A model generated the notes under the pieces. It made no database searches and was not told where the DNA came from. It saw nothing but the letters and a program-made list of their open reading frames with translations. A stretch of 64,000 bases of DNA from Lachnospiraceae bacterium (GTDB lineage: Bacteria; Bacillota; Clostridia; Lachnospirales; Lachnospiraceae), in assembly GCA_017446045.1 (NCBI GenBank), contig JAFSRP010000018.1, positions 294,759-358,758 on the forward strand, given 5' to 3'. Shown here piece by piece: positions 50,242 to 59,638 of this stretch (the first letter of the stretch is position 1; every line of letters starts with the position of its first letter). The position numbers and the translations under genes are program-made.

Positions 50242-50820
50242 TTAATAATATCCGAACTCCTGGCTCCAGTACCAGGTGCCGTTGGCTTCGTAGACGCCGA
50301 TGCCGCAGGATACGAATCCGGGTTTAAGGATGTTATCCCTGTGTGCCGGAGAATTCATCCAGGCATTGACGGCCTGATCCGGAGAACTGAAGCCGTAGGC
50401 CAGGTTCTCACCGTACATGATAGACGGACAGACTGTATACCAGTCGCTTCCGTTCGGTCTCGTATGTGAGAATTTTACAGGCTGCTCGGTCGCACGTACC
50501 ATCGCGCAGGCTGCCAGGTTGTCATCCCAGCGGAGGGCGCCGAGACCTGCATTGGCACGCTGCTGATTGACGATCGCCAGCGCGGACTGTGCGGCATTCA
50601 TATAGTTCTGTCCCTGCCATGCGCCGTTGCCCTGGGCAAGGACCGATGGATCGATCGAAATACTGGGTGCGGCTTTCGGCTTGTTTCTGAGAGCAGCATC
50701 TTCCTCATCGACGCCGGCATTCATACGTACTCTGCTGACGAAGACCCCGAAGAGCACACAGAGGACTACGACCGCCAACACGAGCGGAATCAGGATTTTC
50801 TTTAGATTGACGCTTTTCAT
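50242..50820 (-). CDS. Membrane-anchored CAP (SCP/PR1) domain protein
   Basis: The start at 50820 (MKSVNLKKILIPLVL) follows GAGAGGG, giving 192 residues. One N-terminal membrane helix (about 8-28) acts as an anchor or signal. The CAP domain (about 70-190) has SHTRPNGSDWYTV, GENLAYGFSS, MNSPAHRDNIL and the final YWSQEFGYY, with the cavity His residues in place. Bacterial CAP proteins are extracellular and their activities are mostly unknown. Confidence 0.92.
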   Translation of the reverse strand: MKSVNLKKILIPLVLAVVVLCVLFGVFVSRVRMNAGVDEEDAALRNKPKAAPSISIDPSVLAQGNGAWQGQNYMNAAQSALAIVNQQRANAGLGALRWDDNLAACAMVRATEQPVKFSHTRPNGSDWYTVCPSIMYGENLAYGFSSPDQAVNAWMNSPAHRDNILKPGFVSCGIGVYEANGTWYWSQEFGYY

Positions 50821-50931
50821 AGGACCCTCTCCATTATTATGATTTTGCTTTTCTGTTTTCATTATACACAAAACCTTCCTGATTGCTATCACCTAAAACG
50901 ACGCTTTTTATGAGAAATCGAATATCCGCCA

Positions 50932-52392
50932 TCAGTCTTCCCGCCTCAAAAGCGCGATCGTTTCTATGTTGTCGGTCCAGGGAAACTGATCCACAGCTGC
51001 CGAACGCAGGATCCGGTATCCCGCGTATTGCAGCATCTCGAGATCCCGGGCAAGGCTCTCGGGCTTGCAGCTGACATAGACCATGCTGCGTACCCCGAAC
51101 CCGATGATCTTCTGCAGAGCTTTCGGATTGACCCCATCCCGCGGAGGATCCAGGATGATCAGATCCGGTTCCTCCATTGTATCGAGCGCATGAAGGACAT
51201 CATCAGCCACGAATCTGCAGTTGAAAAGTCCGTTTGCTTTTGCATTAGCCCGTGCCGCTTCAACAGCTTCCTCCACGATCTCAACACCGGTCACTTCCTT
51301 CACGCAGGGCGCCAGCATCTGCGCGATCGTTCCCGTACCGCTGTAGAGATCAAAGACGCGCATCTCGGGTCCGAGCTCCCCGCTGATAAACTCCCGGACT
51401 TTGGCATAAAGCAGCTCCGCACCCCTGGTATTGGTCTGGAAAAAGGAAAACGGAGAAATACGGAACTTAAGTCCCAGAAGCTCTTCTGTAATGTGGTCCT
51501 CCCCATAAAGCACTGCCGTCGAGTCATTTTTGACAGCATCGGAAAGGGAATCGTTGTATGTGTGAAGGATCCCCCGGATCGTGCCTTCCAGCCGTTCTTC
51601 CTTCTGCAGCCTCAAAATACACTCAGTAAATCCCTCCATCACTTCCGCCTCGGAAAGCATCGGTGTGCCTGCGGCTGCGCGGACCTTGCCCGGGATGATC
51701 TCAATATCACTGCCGCGCCTTCCACGCCCTTTCCGACGGACAGGTTCCTGTAAAAACGGTCCCGTATTCCCGACAGGCGCCGCCCCGGCAGTCAGTACAC
51801 CGCCTGCTGCAGCTGTACCGTCAGGCGCCGCATTGCCCGCGAAAAATACCGCAAAGCTCTCAGGTGCATAGATCGCCGTGTTGTTGATGTCCGCGTGCTT
51901 TTCCACCGGGATCAGAGGCTGGGATGTCGTCACCACATCGATCAGGATCTCTCCGGTATTGACAGTACGGCGGATCAGCAGATGCCGCAGATATCCGAGA
52001 TGAGTCCTTTTATCTGCATAGGTGAGGCCGCGTGCGCGAAAATACTCTCCTGCCGCTTTTACGATACGGTTGCAATCCTCGTGGACGAGCCTGCAGCAGT
52101 CGACGTCGATCACATCGTAGAAGCTGCGTTTTTTGTGCAGGCCAAGCGTCAGCGGGCCATCCTTGCGGTCGTCTCCGAAGCTGTATTCCATCTTGTTCCG
52201 GTACCCGAAGATCATCGGGCTTGCAGCAGTCCCTTCATAGCCATACGTATCCGCACCGCAGGCGCCGTCGAGAAGCGTCCGGACGCGCTGTTCCTTGTGG
52301 GCGAGCTGTTCGGCATACGTGGTCTCAGCACAAGAACAGCCTCCGCATATTCCGCCGAGGCTGCATTCATTCATGATCGTGTTGTAATTCAT
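50932..52392 (-). CDS. Second RlmD/TrmA-family uracil-C5 methyltransferase, with an insertion
   Basis: The ATG at 52392 (MNYNTIMNECSLGG) follows GGAAAAG, giving 486 residues. Cys motif CSLGGICGGCSC, SAM site DLYSGTGTIAQML, LILDPPRDGVN and catalytic Cys YVSCKPESL are intact. The product is longer than the 45862-47154 paralogue because of a low-complexity insertion of about 55 residues (Ala/Gly/Pro-rich, then RRKGRGRRG) before the methyltransferase domain. The two enzymes may modify different uracils. Confidence 0.9.
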   Translation of the reverse strand: MNYNTIMNECSLGGICGGCSCAETTYAEQLAHKEQRVRTLLDGACGADTYGYEGTAASPMIFGYRNKMEYSFGDDRKDGPLTLGLHKKRSFYDVIDVDCCRLVHEDCNRIVKAAGEYFRARGLTYADKRTHLGYLRHLLIRRTVNTGEILIDVVTTSQPLIPVEKHADINNTAIYAPESFAVFFAGNAAPDGTAAAGGVLTAGAAPVGNTGPFLQEPVRRKGRGRRGSDIEIIPGKVRAAAGTPMLSEAEVMEGFTECILRLQKEERLEGTIRGILHTYNDSLSDAVKNDSTAVLYGEDHITEELLGLKFRISPFSFFQTNTRGAELLYAKVREFISGELGPEMRVFDLYSGTGTIAQMLAPCVKEVTGVEIVEEAVEAARANAKANGLFNCRFVADDVLHALDTMEEPDLIILDPPRDGVNPKALQKIIGFGVRSMVYVSCKPESLARDLEMLQYAGYRILRSAAVDQFPWTDNIETIALLRRED

Positions 52393-52466
52393 CAGCTTTT
52401 CCAATGGGACACATGCCGTCTGCTGTCTCCGCTGTATCTGCACAGTTCAACGGCATCAGGGATCAT

Positions 52467-52781
52467 TTATTCATCAAAATCATCATCATAGACGTTGTGT
52501 TCGGCTTCTGCCTCATCGTCTTCATCCTCATCAAATTCATCATCGAAGACATCGTCGAGATCCTCATAATCGTCCATATAGTCTTCCGTGAAATGATGAT
52601 AGACAGCATACGCGATCACACCGATCACGACAAGCGCACCGAGCACAGAAAGGAAGATGACCAGAAGCTTCCTGGAATCTGTCTCATCCTCATTTTCGAC
52701 CTTCTTCACCTTATCGATGAGCTCATCGATCGTCTTTTTTGCTTCGTTCAAAGAAACGAGTGTGTTGAATCTCTCCATCAT
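52467..52781 (-). CDS. Small single-pass membrane protein with acidic tail
   Basis: The start at 52781 (MMERFNTLVS) follows GGGAGGAGC. This 104-residue protein has an N-terminal coiled coil of about 40 residues, one membrane helix (about 40-63) and a strongly acidic Asp/Glu/Tyr tail. No family is recognised. It lies between pcrA and the RlmD-type gene. Confidence 0.7.
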   Translation of the reverse strand: MMERFNTLVSLNEAKKTIDELIDKVKKVENEDETDSRKLLVIFLSVLGALVVIGVIAYAVYHHFTEDYMDDYEDLDDVFDDEFDEDEDDEAEAEHNVYDDDFDE

Positions 52782-52837
52782 GCTCCTCCCAAACCTGTAT
52801 ATCAAAAGCTAGGCTGTGCTTCCTGCAACTTATTGTA

Positions 52838-55399
52838 TCATATCCTCTGCAGCTTTGCAAATCCGGCAAGCATACGTTTTGTGCCGACACTGTCAAAATC
52901 CACCGTGACTTCATAATCACGGGGGCCCTCGGTGAGCGCGGTCACCGTGCCTGTGCCGAATTTGATATGGCTGACCCTATCTCCGACCCCGTATGCCGGT
53001 TTTTGTTTGATATTCTGCTGTCCGTCCCCGGCGCCAAATCCTTTGCGAAGGCCCGGGATCGCATCCAGGCTTTTTGCTCCGGCAGCATTTCCGGACCTTC
53101 CGGTATTCCCCGCAGGATTTCTGCCGCTCCTGCTGCCCCGTACGGAACGCCCCGATGACGTATCCAGTGAGCCGAACCGCCCGATGGTACGATGTCCGAA
53201 GCCATCCCCGGTATTGAAGGCGTTGTAGGCGCTGTAACCTTCCCGGTCGCCTGCACGGCTGCCAAAATCGCCTCCGAAGGAATCATATCCGGTGTTCAGA
53301 CGGTTTGCGCCGGAAAGCCCGTATTCCATCCTTCCTTCATAACCGCCAAAACCGCGAAAACTGTCCTGGCCCGCAGACCGTCTGCTTTTGAAGTGTTTTT
53401 CCGCCGCCTCGTCCGGCAGCTCGTCAATGAAACGCGACACTTTCATATAACGCATTTCACCGTTGACCATACGTTCCTTCGCAGAGCTCAGATACAGCTT
53501 TTTACGGGCTCTCGTAAACCCCACATAGCAAAGCCGCCGTTCCTCTTCGATCTCCGCCTCGGGATCCAGGGCATTGATGCTCGCGAACGACGGAAAAAGC
53601 CCGTCTTCCATACCGCAGAGATAGACCGTGTCGAACTCCAGGCCTTTTGCGGAATGCAGCGTCATCATGGTAAGCACATCTTCGGTGTCATCTGTCCGGT
53701 CGATGTCCGCAACGAGGGATATCTCTTCCAGAAACTCAGCCAGCATATCCCTGCGGCTGTCCGGCATTTCTTCCGGTCTCTCCGTCTCAACGAATGAAGT
53801 ATCGGCCAGGCTCTGCATAGCCGCGCGGTCCGCTTCAAAGCCCACTGCCTTGTTGATCATTTCTTCGATATTCTCGAGCCGGGTCTCAGCCGTGACCGGG
53901 TCCTCCTTCTCGAGTTCCTCCCGGTATCCGGTCTCATCCCGGACCGCCTCGATCAGGCCGCGAAGGTCTGTCTCCCCCTCATCCAGCCTGCGCCTGAATT
54001 CCGTGATCTTGTCCGTGAAGGCACGGATCTTCTTTGCTGCAGATCCGATCCCGGGTATGTTTTCCGGACGGGTGAGCGCTGTATAAAAACTGATCTCATT
54101 CTGCGCTGCAAACGCCGTTACCCTGTCTACCGTCGTTTGGCCGATGCCCCGCTTCGGAACGTTGATCACCCTTAAAGCCGCGAGATCGTCCACGTCGTTC
54201 GCGATCACCCGCAGATAGGAGATCACATCCTTGATCTCCTTACGCTGATAGAAATTCACACCGCCGACGATGATATAAGGAACATTTCGCTCAATGCATT
54301 TTTCTTCCAGAAGACGCGACTGGGCATTTGTGCGGTACAGGACCGCCTGGTCCTTAAGCCGCGCGCCTCTTGCCACCGCTTCCGCAGCCTGGCGGATGAT
54401 CCGGTCCGCCTCACCGGCAGCCGTATCATACTCTGTATAAACGGGCAGCATGCCCTCTTCATTGTCTGTCCAGAGCTGCTTCTCCTTTCGGCCGCGATTA
54501 TTGCGGATCACGAGATTGGCGGCATTGAGTATGCTCTTCGTGGAGCGGTAATTCTGCTCAAGCTTAATGACTTTCGCTCCGGGAAATGTCTTTTCAAAGC
54601 TGAGGATGTTCTCGATATTGGCTCCGCGAAACCGGTAGATCGACTGGTCATCATCACCGACGACGCAGAGATTCTTATAACGTTCCGCCAGAAGCCTCAC
54701 CAGTTCAAACTGCACGTTGTTGGTGTCCTGGTACTCATCCACCATGATGTACCGGAAGCGCTCCTGCCAGTGTTCCAGGACCTCCGGAAAACGCCTGAAG
54801 AGCTGCACGGTCCTGATCAGAAGGTCGTCAAAATCCAATGCGTTGTTGGCCTTCATCTGCCGCTCATACTCGGCATAGATGCGGGCAACGCCGCGCTCAT
54901 AGAAATCAGACGCCGATGCCTCGTAGCTTTCGGCATCCGTCATCTCATTCTTGCTGGAAGAGATGATGCCCAGCACCGCGCGCTCACGGTACATCTTCGT
55001 ATCCAGTCCCAGTGCCTTTACGCAGCTTCTTACCAGGGTGCGCTGGTCGTCCGTATCATAGATCGTGAAATCCCGCTGGTATCCGAGTTTATCGATGTCT
55101 CTCCGCAGCAGGCGTACGCACATGGAATGGAACGTTGACACAAAGACCTGCTGTGCAGCACCCGGCTGCAGCAGACCGTCTACACGCGCCCGCATTTCCC
55201 CCGCTGCTTTATTGGTAAACGTGATCGCGAGGATGTTCCATGGCGCGATGCCGCTCTCAATAAGGTATCCGATCCGATGCGTCAGTACACGGGTCTTGCC
55301 CGAACCTGCGCCCGCTAAAATAAGAAGCGGTCCATCCAGGTACCGGACCGCTTCCTTCTGCTGTTCATTTAAACCGTTAAGGAGTTCTTCCTTGTTCAA
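52838..55399 (-). CDS. pcrA: UvrD/PcrA-family superfamily 1 DNA helicase
   Basis: The 853-residue protein has LNEQQKEAV (Q motif), Walker A AGAGSGKT, MVDEYQDTN, GDDDQSIYRFRGA and TLHSAKGLEFD. The start is a TTG, supported by GGGAG seven bases upstream. The C-terminal part is Gly/Ser/Arg-rich and ends with a Tudor-like PcrA tail (DRVSHIKFGTGTV). The enzyme unwinds DNA in repair and replication and helps resolve transcription conflicts. Confidence 0.95.
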   Translation of the reverse strand: MNKEELLNGLNEQQKEAVRYLDGPLLILAGAGSGKTRVLTHRIGYLIESGIAPWNILAITFTNKAAGEMRARVDGLLQPGAAQQVFVSTFHSMCVRLLRRDIDKLGYQRDFTIYDTDDQRTLVRSCVKALGLDTKMYRERAVLGIISSSKNEMTDAESYEASASDFYERGVARIYAEYERQMKANNALDFDDLLIRTVQLFRRFPEVLEHWQERFRYIMVDEYQDTNNVQFELVRLLAERYKNLCVVGDDDQSIYRFRGANIENILSFEKTFPGAKVIKLEQNYRSTKSILNAANLVIRNNRGRKEKQLWTDNEEGMLPVYTEYDTAAGEADRIIRQAAEAVARGARLKDQAVLYRTNAQSRLLEEKCIERNVPYIIVGGVNFYQRKEIKDVISYLRVIANDVDDLAALRVINVPKRGIGQTTVDRVTAFAAQNEISFYTALTRPENIPGIGSAAKKIRAFTDKITEFRRRLDEGETDLRGLIEAVRDETGYREELEKEDPVTAETRLENIEEMINKAVGFEADRAAMQSLADTSFVETERPEEMPDSRRDMLAEFLEEISLVADIDRTDDTEDVLTMMTLHSAKGLEFDTVYLCGMEDGLFPSFASINALDPEAEIEEERRLCYVGFTRARKKLYLSSAKERMVNGEMRYMKVSRFIDELPDEAAEKHFKSRRSAGQDSFRGFGGYEGRMEYGLSGANRLNTGYDSFGGDFGSRAGDREGYSAYNAFNTGDGFGHRTIGRFGSLDTSSGRSVRGSRSGRNPAGNTGRSGNAAGAKSLDAIPGLRKGFGAGDGQQNIKQKPAYGVGDRVSHIKFGTGTVTALTEGPRDYEVTVDFDSVGTKRMLAGFAKLQRI

Positions 55400-55491
55400 A
55401 CGTCATCTCCCTCACACTGTATTGCCATGGGGTCACTGTTTTGTACGATGCTTATGATCGTTTCGTCTGCCCGCCGGACAGAGATCGCAGA

Positions 55492-56799
55492 TCACTTCTT
55501 GGTGATGGAATTGTACTTGGGCACGAGTACTTCTACGCCGCCCATGTACGGACGCAGCACCTCGGGGATCCTGACGGAGCCGTCCGCCTGGAGATTGTTC
55601 TCCAGGAACGCGATCAGCATACGCGGCGGTGCCACACAAGTGTTGTTCAGGGTATGTGCCAGATGGTTGCTTTTTTCCTTGGACTTGATGCGGATCTTCA
55701 GGCGGCGTGCCTGTGCATCGCCCAGGTTGGAGCAGGAACCGACCTCGAAATACTTTTTCTGACGCGGAGACCATGCCTCAACGTCACAGGACTTTACTTT
55801 CAGATCTGCAAGGTCACCGGAGCAGCACTCCAGCTGGCGAACCGGGATGTCAAGTGAACGGAAGAAGTCCACAGTATTCTTCCAGAGCACATCGTACCAC
55901 TTCATGCTCTCTTCCGGCTCGCAGACGACGATCATTTCCTGCTTCTCGAACTGATGGATGCGGTAAACGCCGCGCTCCTCGATGCCGTGGGAACCCTTCT
56001 CCTTACGGAAACAGGGGCTGTAGGAAGTCATGGTGATCGGAAGCTTGTCCTCATCGATGGTCTGGTCGATGTAGCGGCCGATCATGGAATGCTCGGAAGT
56101 ACCGATCAGGTACAGGTCCTCACCTTCGATCTTATACATCATGGCATCCATTTCCGCAAAGGACATGACGCCGGTCACGACCTTGGAACGGATCATGAAT
56201 GGCGGGATGCAGTAAGTAAACCCTCTGCCGATCATAAAGTCGCGTCCGTAAGCCAAAACCGCCTCATGCAGACGGGCAATGTCGCCGATCAGGTAATAGA
56301 AACCGTTGCCGGCGACGCGTCCGGCAGCGTCCATATCCACGCCGCCGAAGCTCTCCATGATATCCGTGTGGTACGGGATCTCGAAATCCGGGACGACCGG
56401 CTCACCGAAACGCTGTACTTCAACATTGAAGGAATCATCCTTACCGATCGGTACAGAAGGATCGATCATCTGCGGGATGACCATCATCTTCTTCGTCAGT
56501 TCCTCGGAAAGCGCAGTCTGCTTCGCGGAAAGCTCATTCAGAAGGTCGCCGTCCTTGGTGACTTCTGCCTTTACCTTCTCCGCTTCTTCCTTCTGTCCCT
56601 TTGCCATCAGTCCGCCGATCTGCTTGGACAGCTTGTTGCGCTTCGCTCTCAGATCATCGGCTTCCTGCTGCACCTTGCGCAGCTCAGCGTCCAGCGCTAC
56701 GCACTCGTCAACAAGAGGGAGCTTGTCATCCTGGAACTTCTTGCGGATATTCTCCTTCACAAGCTCCGGGTTCTCTCGTACAAACCTGATATCTAACAT
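55492..56799 (-). CDS. serS: Seryl-tRNA synthetase
   Basis: The 435-residue class II synthetase has the N-terminal tRNA-binding coiled coil (about 25-105) and class II motifs 2 and 3: SPCFRKEKGSHGIEERGVYRIHQFEKQE and NNTCVAPPRMLIAFLENNLQADGSVRIPEVLRPY. GAAAGG precedes ATG. The 5' region has its own promoter and no T-box landmarks. Confidence 0.96.
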   Translation of the reverse strand: MLDIRFVRENPELVKENIRKKFQDDKLPLVDECVALDAELRKVQQEADDLRAKRNKLSKQIGGLMAKGQKEEAEKVKAEVTKDGDLLNELSAKQTALSEELTKKMMVIPQMIDPSVPIGKDDSFNVEVQRFGEPVVPDFEIPYHTDIMESFGGVDMDAAGRVAGNGFYYLIGDIARLHEAVLAYGRDFMIGRGFTYCIPPFMIRSKVVTGVMSFAEMDAMMYKIEGEDLYLIGTSEHSMIGRYIDQTIDEDKLPITMTSYSPCFRKEKGSHGIEERGVYRIHQFEKQEMIVVCEPEESMKWYDVLWKNTVDFFRSLDIPVRQLECCSGDLADLKVKSCDVEAWSPRQKKYFEVGSCSNLGDAQARRLKIRIKSKEKSNHLAHTLNNTCVAPPRMLIAFLENNLQADGSVRIPEVLRPYMGGVEVLVPKYNSITKK

Positions 56800-56912
56800 G
56801 TTTCTGTGCCTTTCTCCAATATAGTTTCAATGCGTTGCTTCACGGCTCCCCGCTGCATCCTGCAGAAGGGCTTCCATGCAGCCGCATATCGATCGAAATA
56901 GTCAACTTAGGT

Positions 56913-56941
56913 ATGATACCATAAATACAGTAATTTCTCAA
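56913..56941 (-). promoter_or_regulatory. Promoter of serS
   Basis: TTGAGA and TATCAT are separated by 17 bases on the minus strand. The roughly 105-base leader can form two exclusive hairpins: GCTGCAT/ATGCAGC, or CGGCT/AGCCG, which share bases. Confidence 0.6.
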
Positions 56942-56975
56942 GGAGCACCGGCTTACTTTTCTCCTGTCTTTTCAG

Positions 56976-58442
56976 TCAGGCATTCACCGGCACCCAGATC
57001 TCCCCGTCATTTGCACCGATCTCGAGATGCACCCATCCATCATAAATGTCTACGTGTTTACCCGAGAGCAGACCGATGTACACCGGCTTTTGGACTTCCG
57101 TCGTCTCCTGTTTCAGATCGTCTCCGGAATGCCAGCGCCAGGCGTCGCCGATCGACTGCGTCTGAATATCAAACATATCCGGATTGTCGGCATTATTCAC
57201 TGTCACGATCAGGTCGCCTCTCGCAAAGGCATACTTGGTGGTGGTCAGCTGCAGTTCCTGATATGCCCCGTAGCTCAGTGCCGGAAACGCATCATGGGCC
57301 TGGCCGAGTCTCGTGATCAGGCGAAGGCAGGAAGCGGCAGTGCTGTCCCCTTCCGCAGCCGTTTCATACTGCCCGGCATTTCCCGAAGGATCGATGCCTG
57401 CACTCCGCAGCATTGCCGCAAGGTCAAGCGCCGGACGCAGGGATGCATCCGAGCCCCGTTCCTTTTTCCCTTCGATTCCGAATTCCGATCCATAATAGAG
57501 AGATGGCAGCCCGGGCAAAGTATACAAAAGCACATGCACCGGCAGATAATGCGCCTTATTTTGAAGCTTGGTCATGATCCGGGCGACATCATGGTTATCC
57601 ACGAAGCTGTACAGATGCACGCTGTCGCCAAGCCCCATATCCCTCTGGCGCCGCACTGTGTGCGCGATCTCAAAATAATTGTGATCATTGTGACCGCTGT
57701 ACAGTGCCTTGTGAAGGTGATAATTGGTCACAGAATTCAGCGTATGCTCATTGACCCAGCGGCCATACTCCCCGTGGATCACCTCGCCCATCAGCCAGAA
57801 TTCCGGCTTGACCGTATTGGCAATATCCCGGAGACATCTCATGAACTCAAAATCCAGCACGTCAGCCGCATCCAGTCGAAGACCGTCGATATCGAACTCG
57901 GAGACCCAGAATCGTACCGTGTCAAGCAGATAATCACGGACTTCAGGATTGCGGGTATTCAGCTTGACAAGGAGATTGTATCCGCCCCAGTTATCATACG
58001 AAAAGCCGTCGTTATATTCATTGTTGTTACAGAAATTGACATTGCAGTACCAGTGCAGGTAGCGGCTGTTTTCACGGTATGCCTGCAGGTCTTTGAATGC
58101 AAAGAAATCACGCCCTGTGTGATTGAAGACTCCGTCCAGGACCACGCGGATCCCCGCTTCATGGCAGCGCCTGACAAAATCCTTCAGATCCTCATTCGTC
58201 CCCAGGCGGGAATCCAGCTTGCGGTAATCCGTTGTCTCATATCCATGCCCGACGGATTCAAACAGCGGTCCGATATAAAGCGCGGTACAACCGATCTTTC
58301 TGATGTGATCGATCCAGGGGATCAGTGTCTGCAGGCAGTGTGCCCCGTATTCGTCGGGAGATCTGTATTCATTGTGCTCAGGCGCGCCTGTCAGCCCGAG
58401 CGGATATATATGATAAAAAACAGCTTCGTCATACCAAGCCAT
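56976..58442 (-). CDS. GH13 alpha-amylase-family glycoside hydrolase
   Basis: The 488-residue cytoplasmic protein has the GH13 regions DGVFNH (His108), DGLRLDAAD (nucleophile Asp191), GEV (acid/base Glu220) and FVDNHD (Asp285). It has no signal peptide, so it acts on maltodextrin- or glycogen-derived oligosaccharides inside the cell. The C-terminal beta domain is complete. GAGGTG precedes ATG. The exact subfamily cannot be settled by eye. Confidence 0.92.
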   Translation of the reverse strand: MAWYDEAVFYHIYPLGLTGAPEHNEYRSPDEYGAHCLQTLIPWIDHIRKIGCTALYIGPLFESVGHGYETTDYRKLDSRLGTNEDLKDFVRRCHEAGIRVVLDGVFNHTGRDFFAFKDLQAYRENSRYLHWYCNVNFCNNNEYNDGFSYDNWGGYNLLVKLNTRNPEVRDYLLDTVRFWVSEFDIDGLRLDAADVLDFEFMRCLRDIANTVKPEFWLMGEVIHGEYGRWVNEHTLNSVTNYHLHKALYSGHNDHNYFEIAHTVRRQRDMGLGDSVHLYSFVDNHDVARIMTKLQNKAHYLPVHVLLYTLPGLPSLYYGSEFGIEGKKERGSDASLRPALDLAAMLRSAGIDPSGNAGQYETAAEGDSTAASCLRLITRLGQAHDAFPALSYGAYQELQLTTTKYAFARGDLIVTVNNADNPDMFDIQTQSIGDAWRWHSGDDLKQETTEVQKPVYIGLLSGKHVDIYDGWVHLEIGANDGEIWVPVNA

Positions 58443-58451
58443 ATATTCACC

Positions 58452-58483
58452 TCATCATCATCATTATCATTATTATAATTATT
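58452..58483. repeat. ATC/ATT trinucleotide-type repeat upstream of the GH13 gene
   Basis: An imperfect run of ATC and ATT triplets lies just upstream of the GH13 ribosome binding site. Such runs can slip during replication. No coding function is seen. Confidence 0.6.
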
Positions 58484-58527
58484 TCTACATTCTTCTATAT
58501 GCAGGTCGTTCTGCACGCATACATTTT

Positions 58528-58869
58528 TTATAGCAGTCCGTCTCTCATCCTGACATGGAACCCGGTCTCGTCTTCATCCACCGGAATATCCTCCGTTTGG
58601 ATCCAGTCTATATCGATATAGGTGCCGCGGTTGATCGCCTCCAAAAGCAGTCCAAGCTGGAACTTTGTCCCCTGTGCCTCCATCAGGACAGAGCCGTCCC
58701 ACTCATTCTTGACCCAGCCGGTGATACTGTAAAGCGCGGCGGCATGCTTCGCGCGGTACCGGAAGCCGACGCCCTGTACTCTTCCCGTAAATCTGTACCG
58801 CCTTCTGATGATCCCGTTTTTGCCTTTAAACTCATCTACCACAGCAAATACCCTTTCATGCTGCTTCAC
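58528..58869 (-). CDS. Acylphosphatase
   Basis: The catalytic signature YRFTGRVQGVGFRYRA (Arg) and GWVKNEWDGSV (Asn) are intact. The 113-residue frame starts with a GTG that lacks a good ribosome binding site, and the first about 20 residues are not typical, so the true start may be slightly downstream. It hydrolyses acyl phosphates in the cytoplasm. Confidence 0.85.
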   Translation of the reverse strand: MKQHERVFAVVDEFKGKNGIIRRRYRFTGRVQGVGFRYRAKHAAALYSITGWVKNEWDGSVLMEAQGTKFQLGLLLEAINRGTYIDIDWIQTEDIPVDEDETGFHVRMRDGLL

Positions 58870-59170
58870 TTATATTTCTATCTATTCTTTCACTGGCTGT
58901 AGCCCGTAGCTCTGCCCTTTTTTATAAAACGGCGTCCATCGCCTGTCAAGTAAAACGATGTCAATATCTATAATATCGAACCCTTCCGGGCAATGATCAA
59001 AAATGTGATGGTGTGACTTTTCAGGCAACAAATCACACGTCCTGATAATATCCGATATTTTGATGATTTCGCTCCCTTTTTGTATATCTCGGATGCTTAT
59101 TTTGGATTGTGAATCTATCGTTTCTTACTCTTCGAGATGGTTTTTATTCGATTACCCCTTCTTCCGTACC

Positions 59171-59186
59171 GATCCCGCGCGGGATC
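59171..59186. repeat. Perfect 16-bp palindrome
   Basis: GATCCCGCGCGGGATC is fully self-complementary. It lies in an otherwise AT-rich, geneless stretch (about 58870-59640). Confidence 0.7.
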
Positions 59187-59192
59187 GAATGC

Positions 59193-59297
59193 AAAAAAAG
59201 AGTCTTTGACAAACTCGTTTTTGTGGTGTCAGTTGCCCGATTTCTTATTGGAAATCTGAGCCGTAATTTCAAAAATCCGGCTTGAAATAAGACTCTT
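59193..59297 (-). ncRNA. Candidate structured small RNA or degenerate element
   Basis: On the minus strand a perfect 9-bp outer stem (AAGAGTCTT with AAGACTCTT) encloses two internal hairpins (AGCCG/CGGCT and GATTTC/GAAATC). The outer stem is followed by a T run (TTTTTTT when the stem's last bases are included). No protein frame fits. No convincing promoter was found. Confidence 0.35.
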
Positions 59298-59509
59298 CAA
59301 AACTGGTTTTTATCTGTTCCGAGAATTGTCAGAAATCCAATGAATCAGTGTTTTTATTAAGAAGCAAATATTGTTGTTAATACTCATAAAAATTGATGCC
59401 AATATTGTCATGTCATAGTCATTATTGACACATATGGCATTGTCATTTCTTATCTCTATTTGTTCTGCGTGATGCTTGGAACAAACATGCTTTTTTCGAC
59501 ACATGGACA

Positions 59510-59546
59510 CATAAAAAAGTGGTGCTGATCTACTCAACACCACTTT
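59510..59546 (-). terminator. Terminator of the cysteine hydrolase gene
   Basis: The stem AAAGTGGTG/CACCACTTT is followed by TTTTTTAT on the minus strand, about 95 bases after the stop codon. Confidence 0.8.
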
Positions 59547-59638
59547 GATGATTTTGTTATACCAGATCCGGTTTTATTCTATTGTCTTCTCTTCATGAAT
59601 CAATCGTCTGCATCGTAAAGGAAACCGGTCAAATGATC

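Noticed and set aside
56800-56975. T-box upstream of serS
   Set aside because: No TGGNACCGCG-type T-box sequence or specifier loop is visible.
57027-58478. Long plus-strand frame opposite the GH13 gene
   Set aside because: It mirrors a gene with all four GH13 motifs, has no recognisable domain, and is a codon-bias shadow.
59310-59543. 77-codon minus-strand frame near 59.4 kb
   Set aside because: It begins inside the terminator of the cysteine hydrolase gene and has no ribosome binding site or family.
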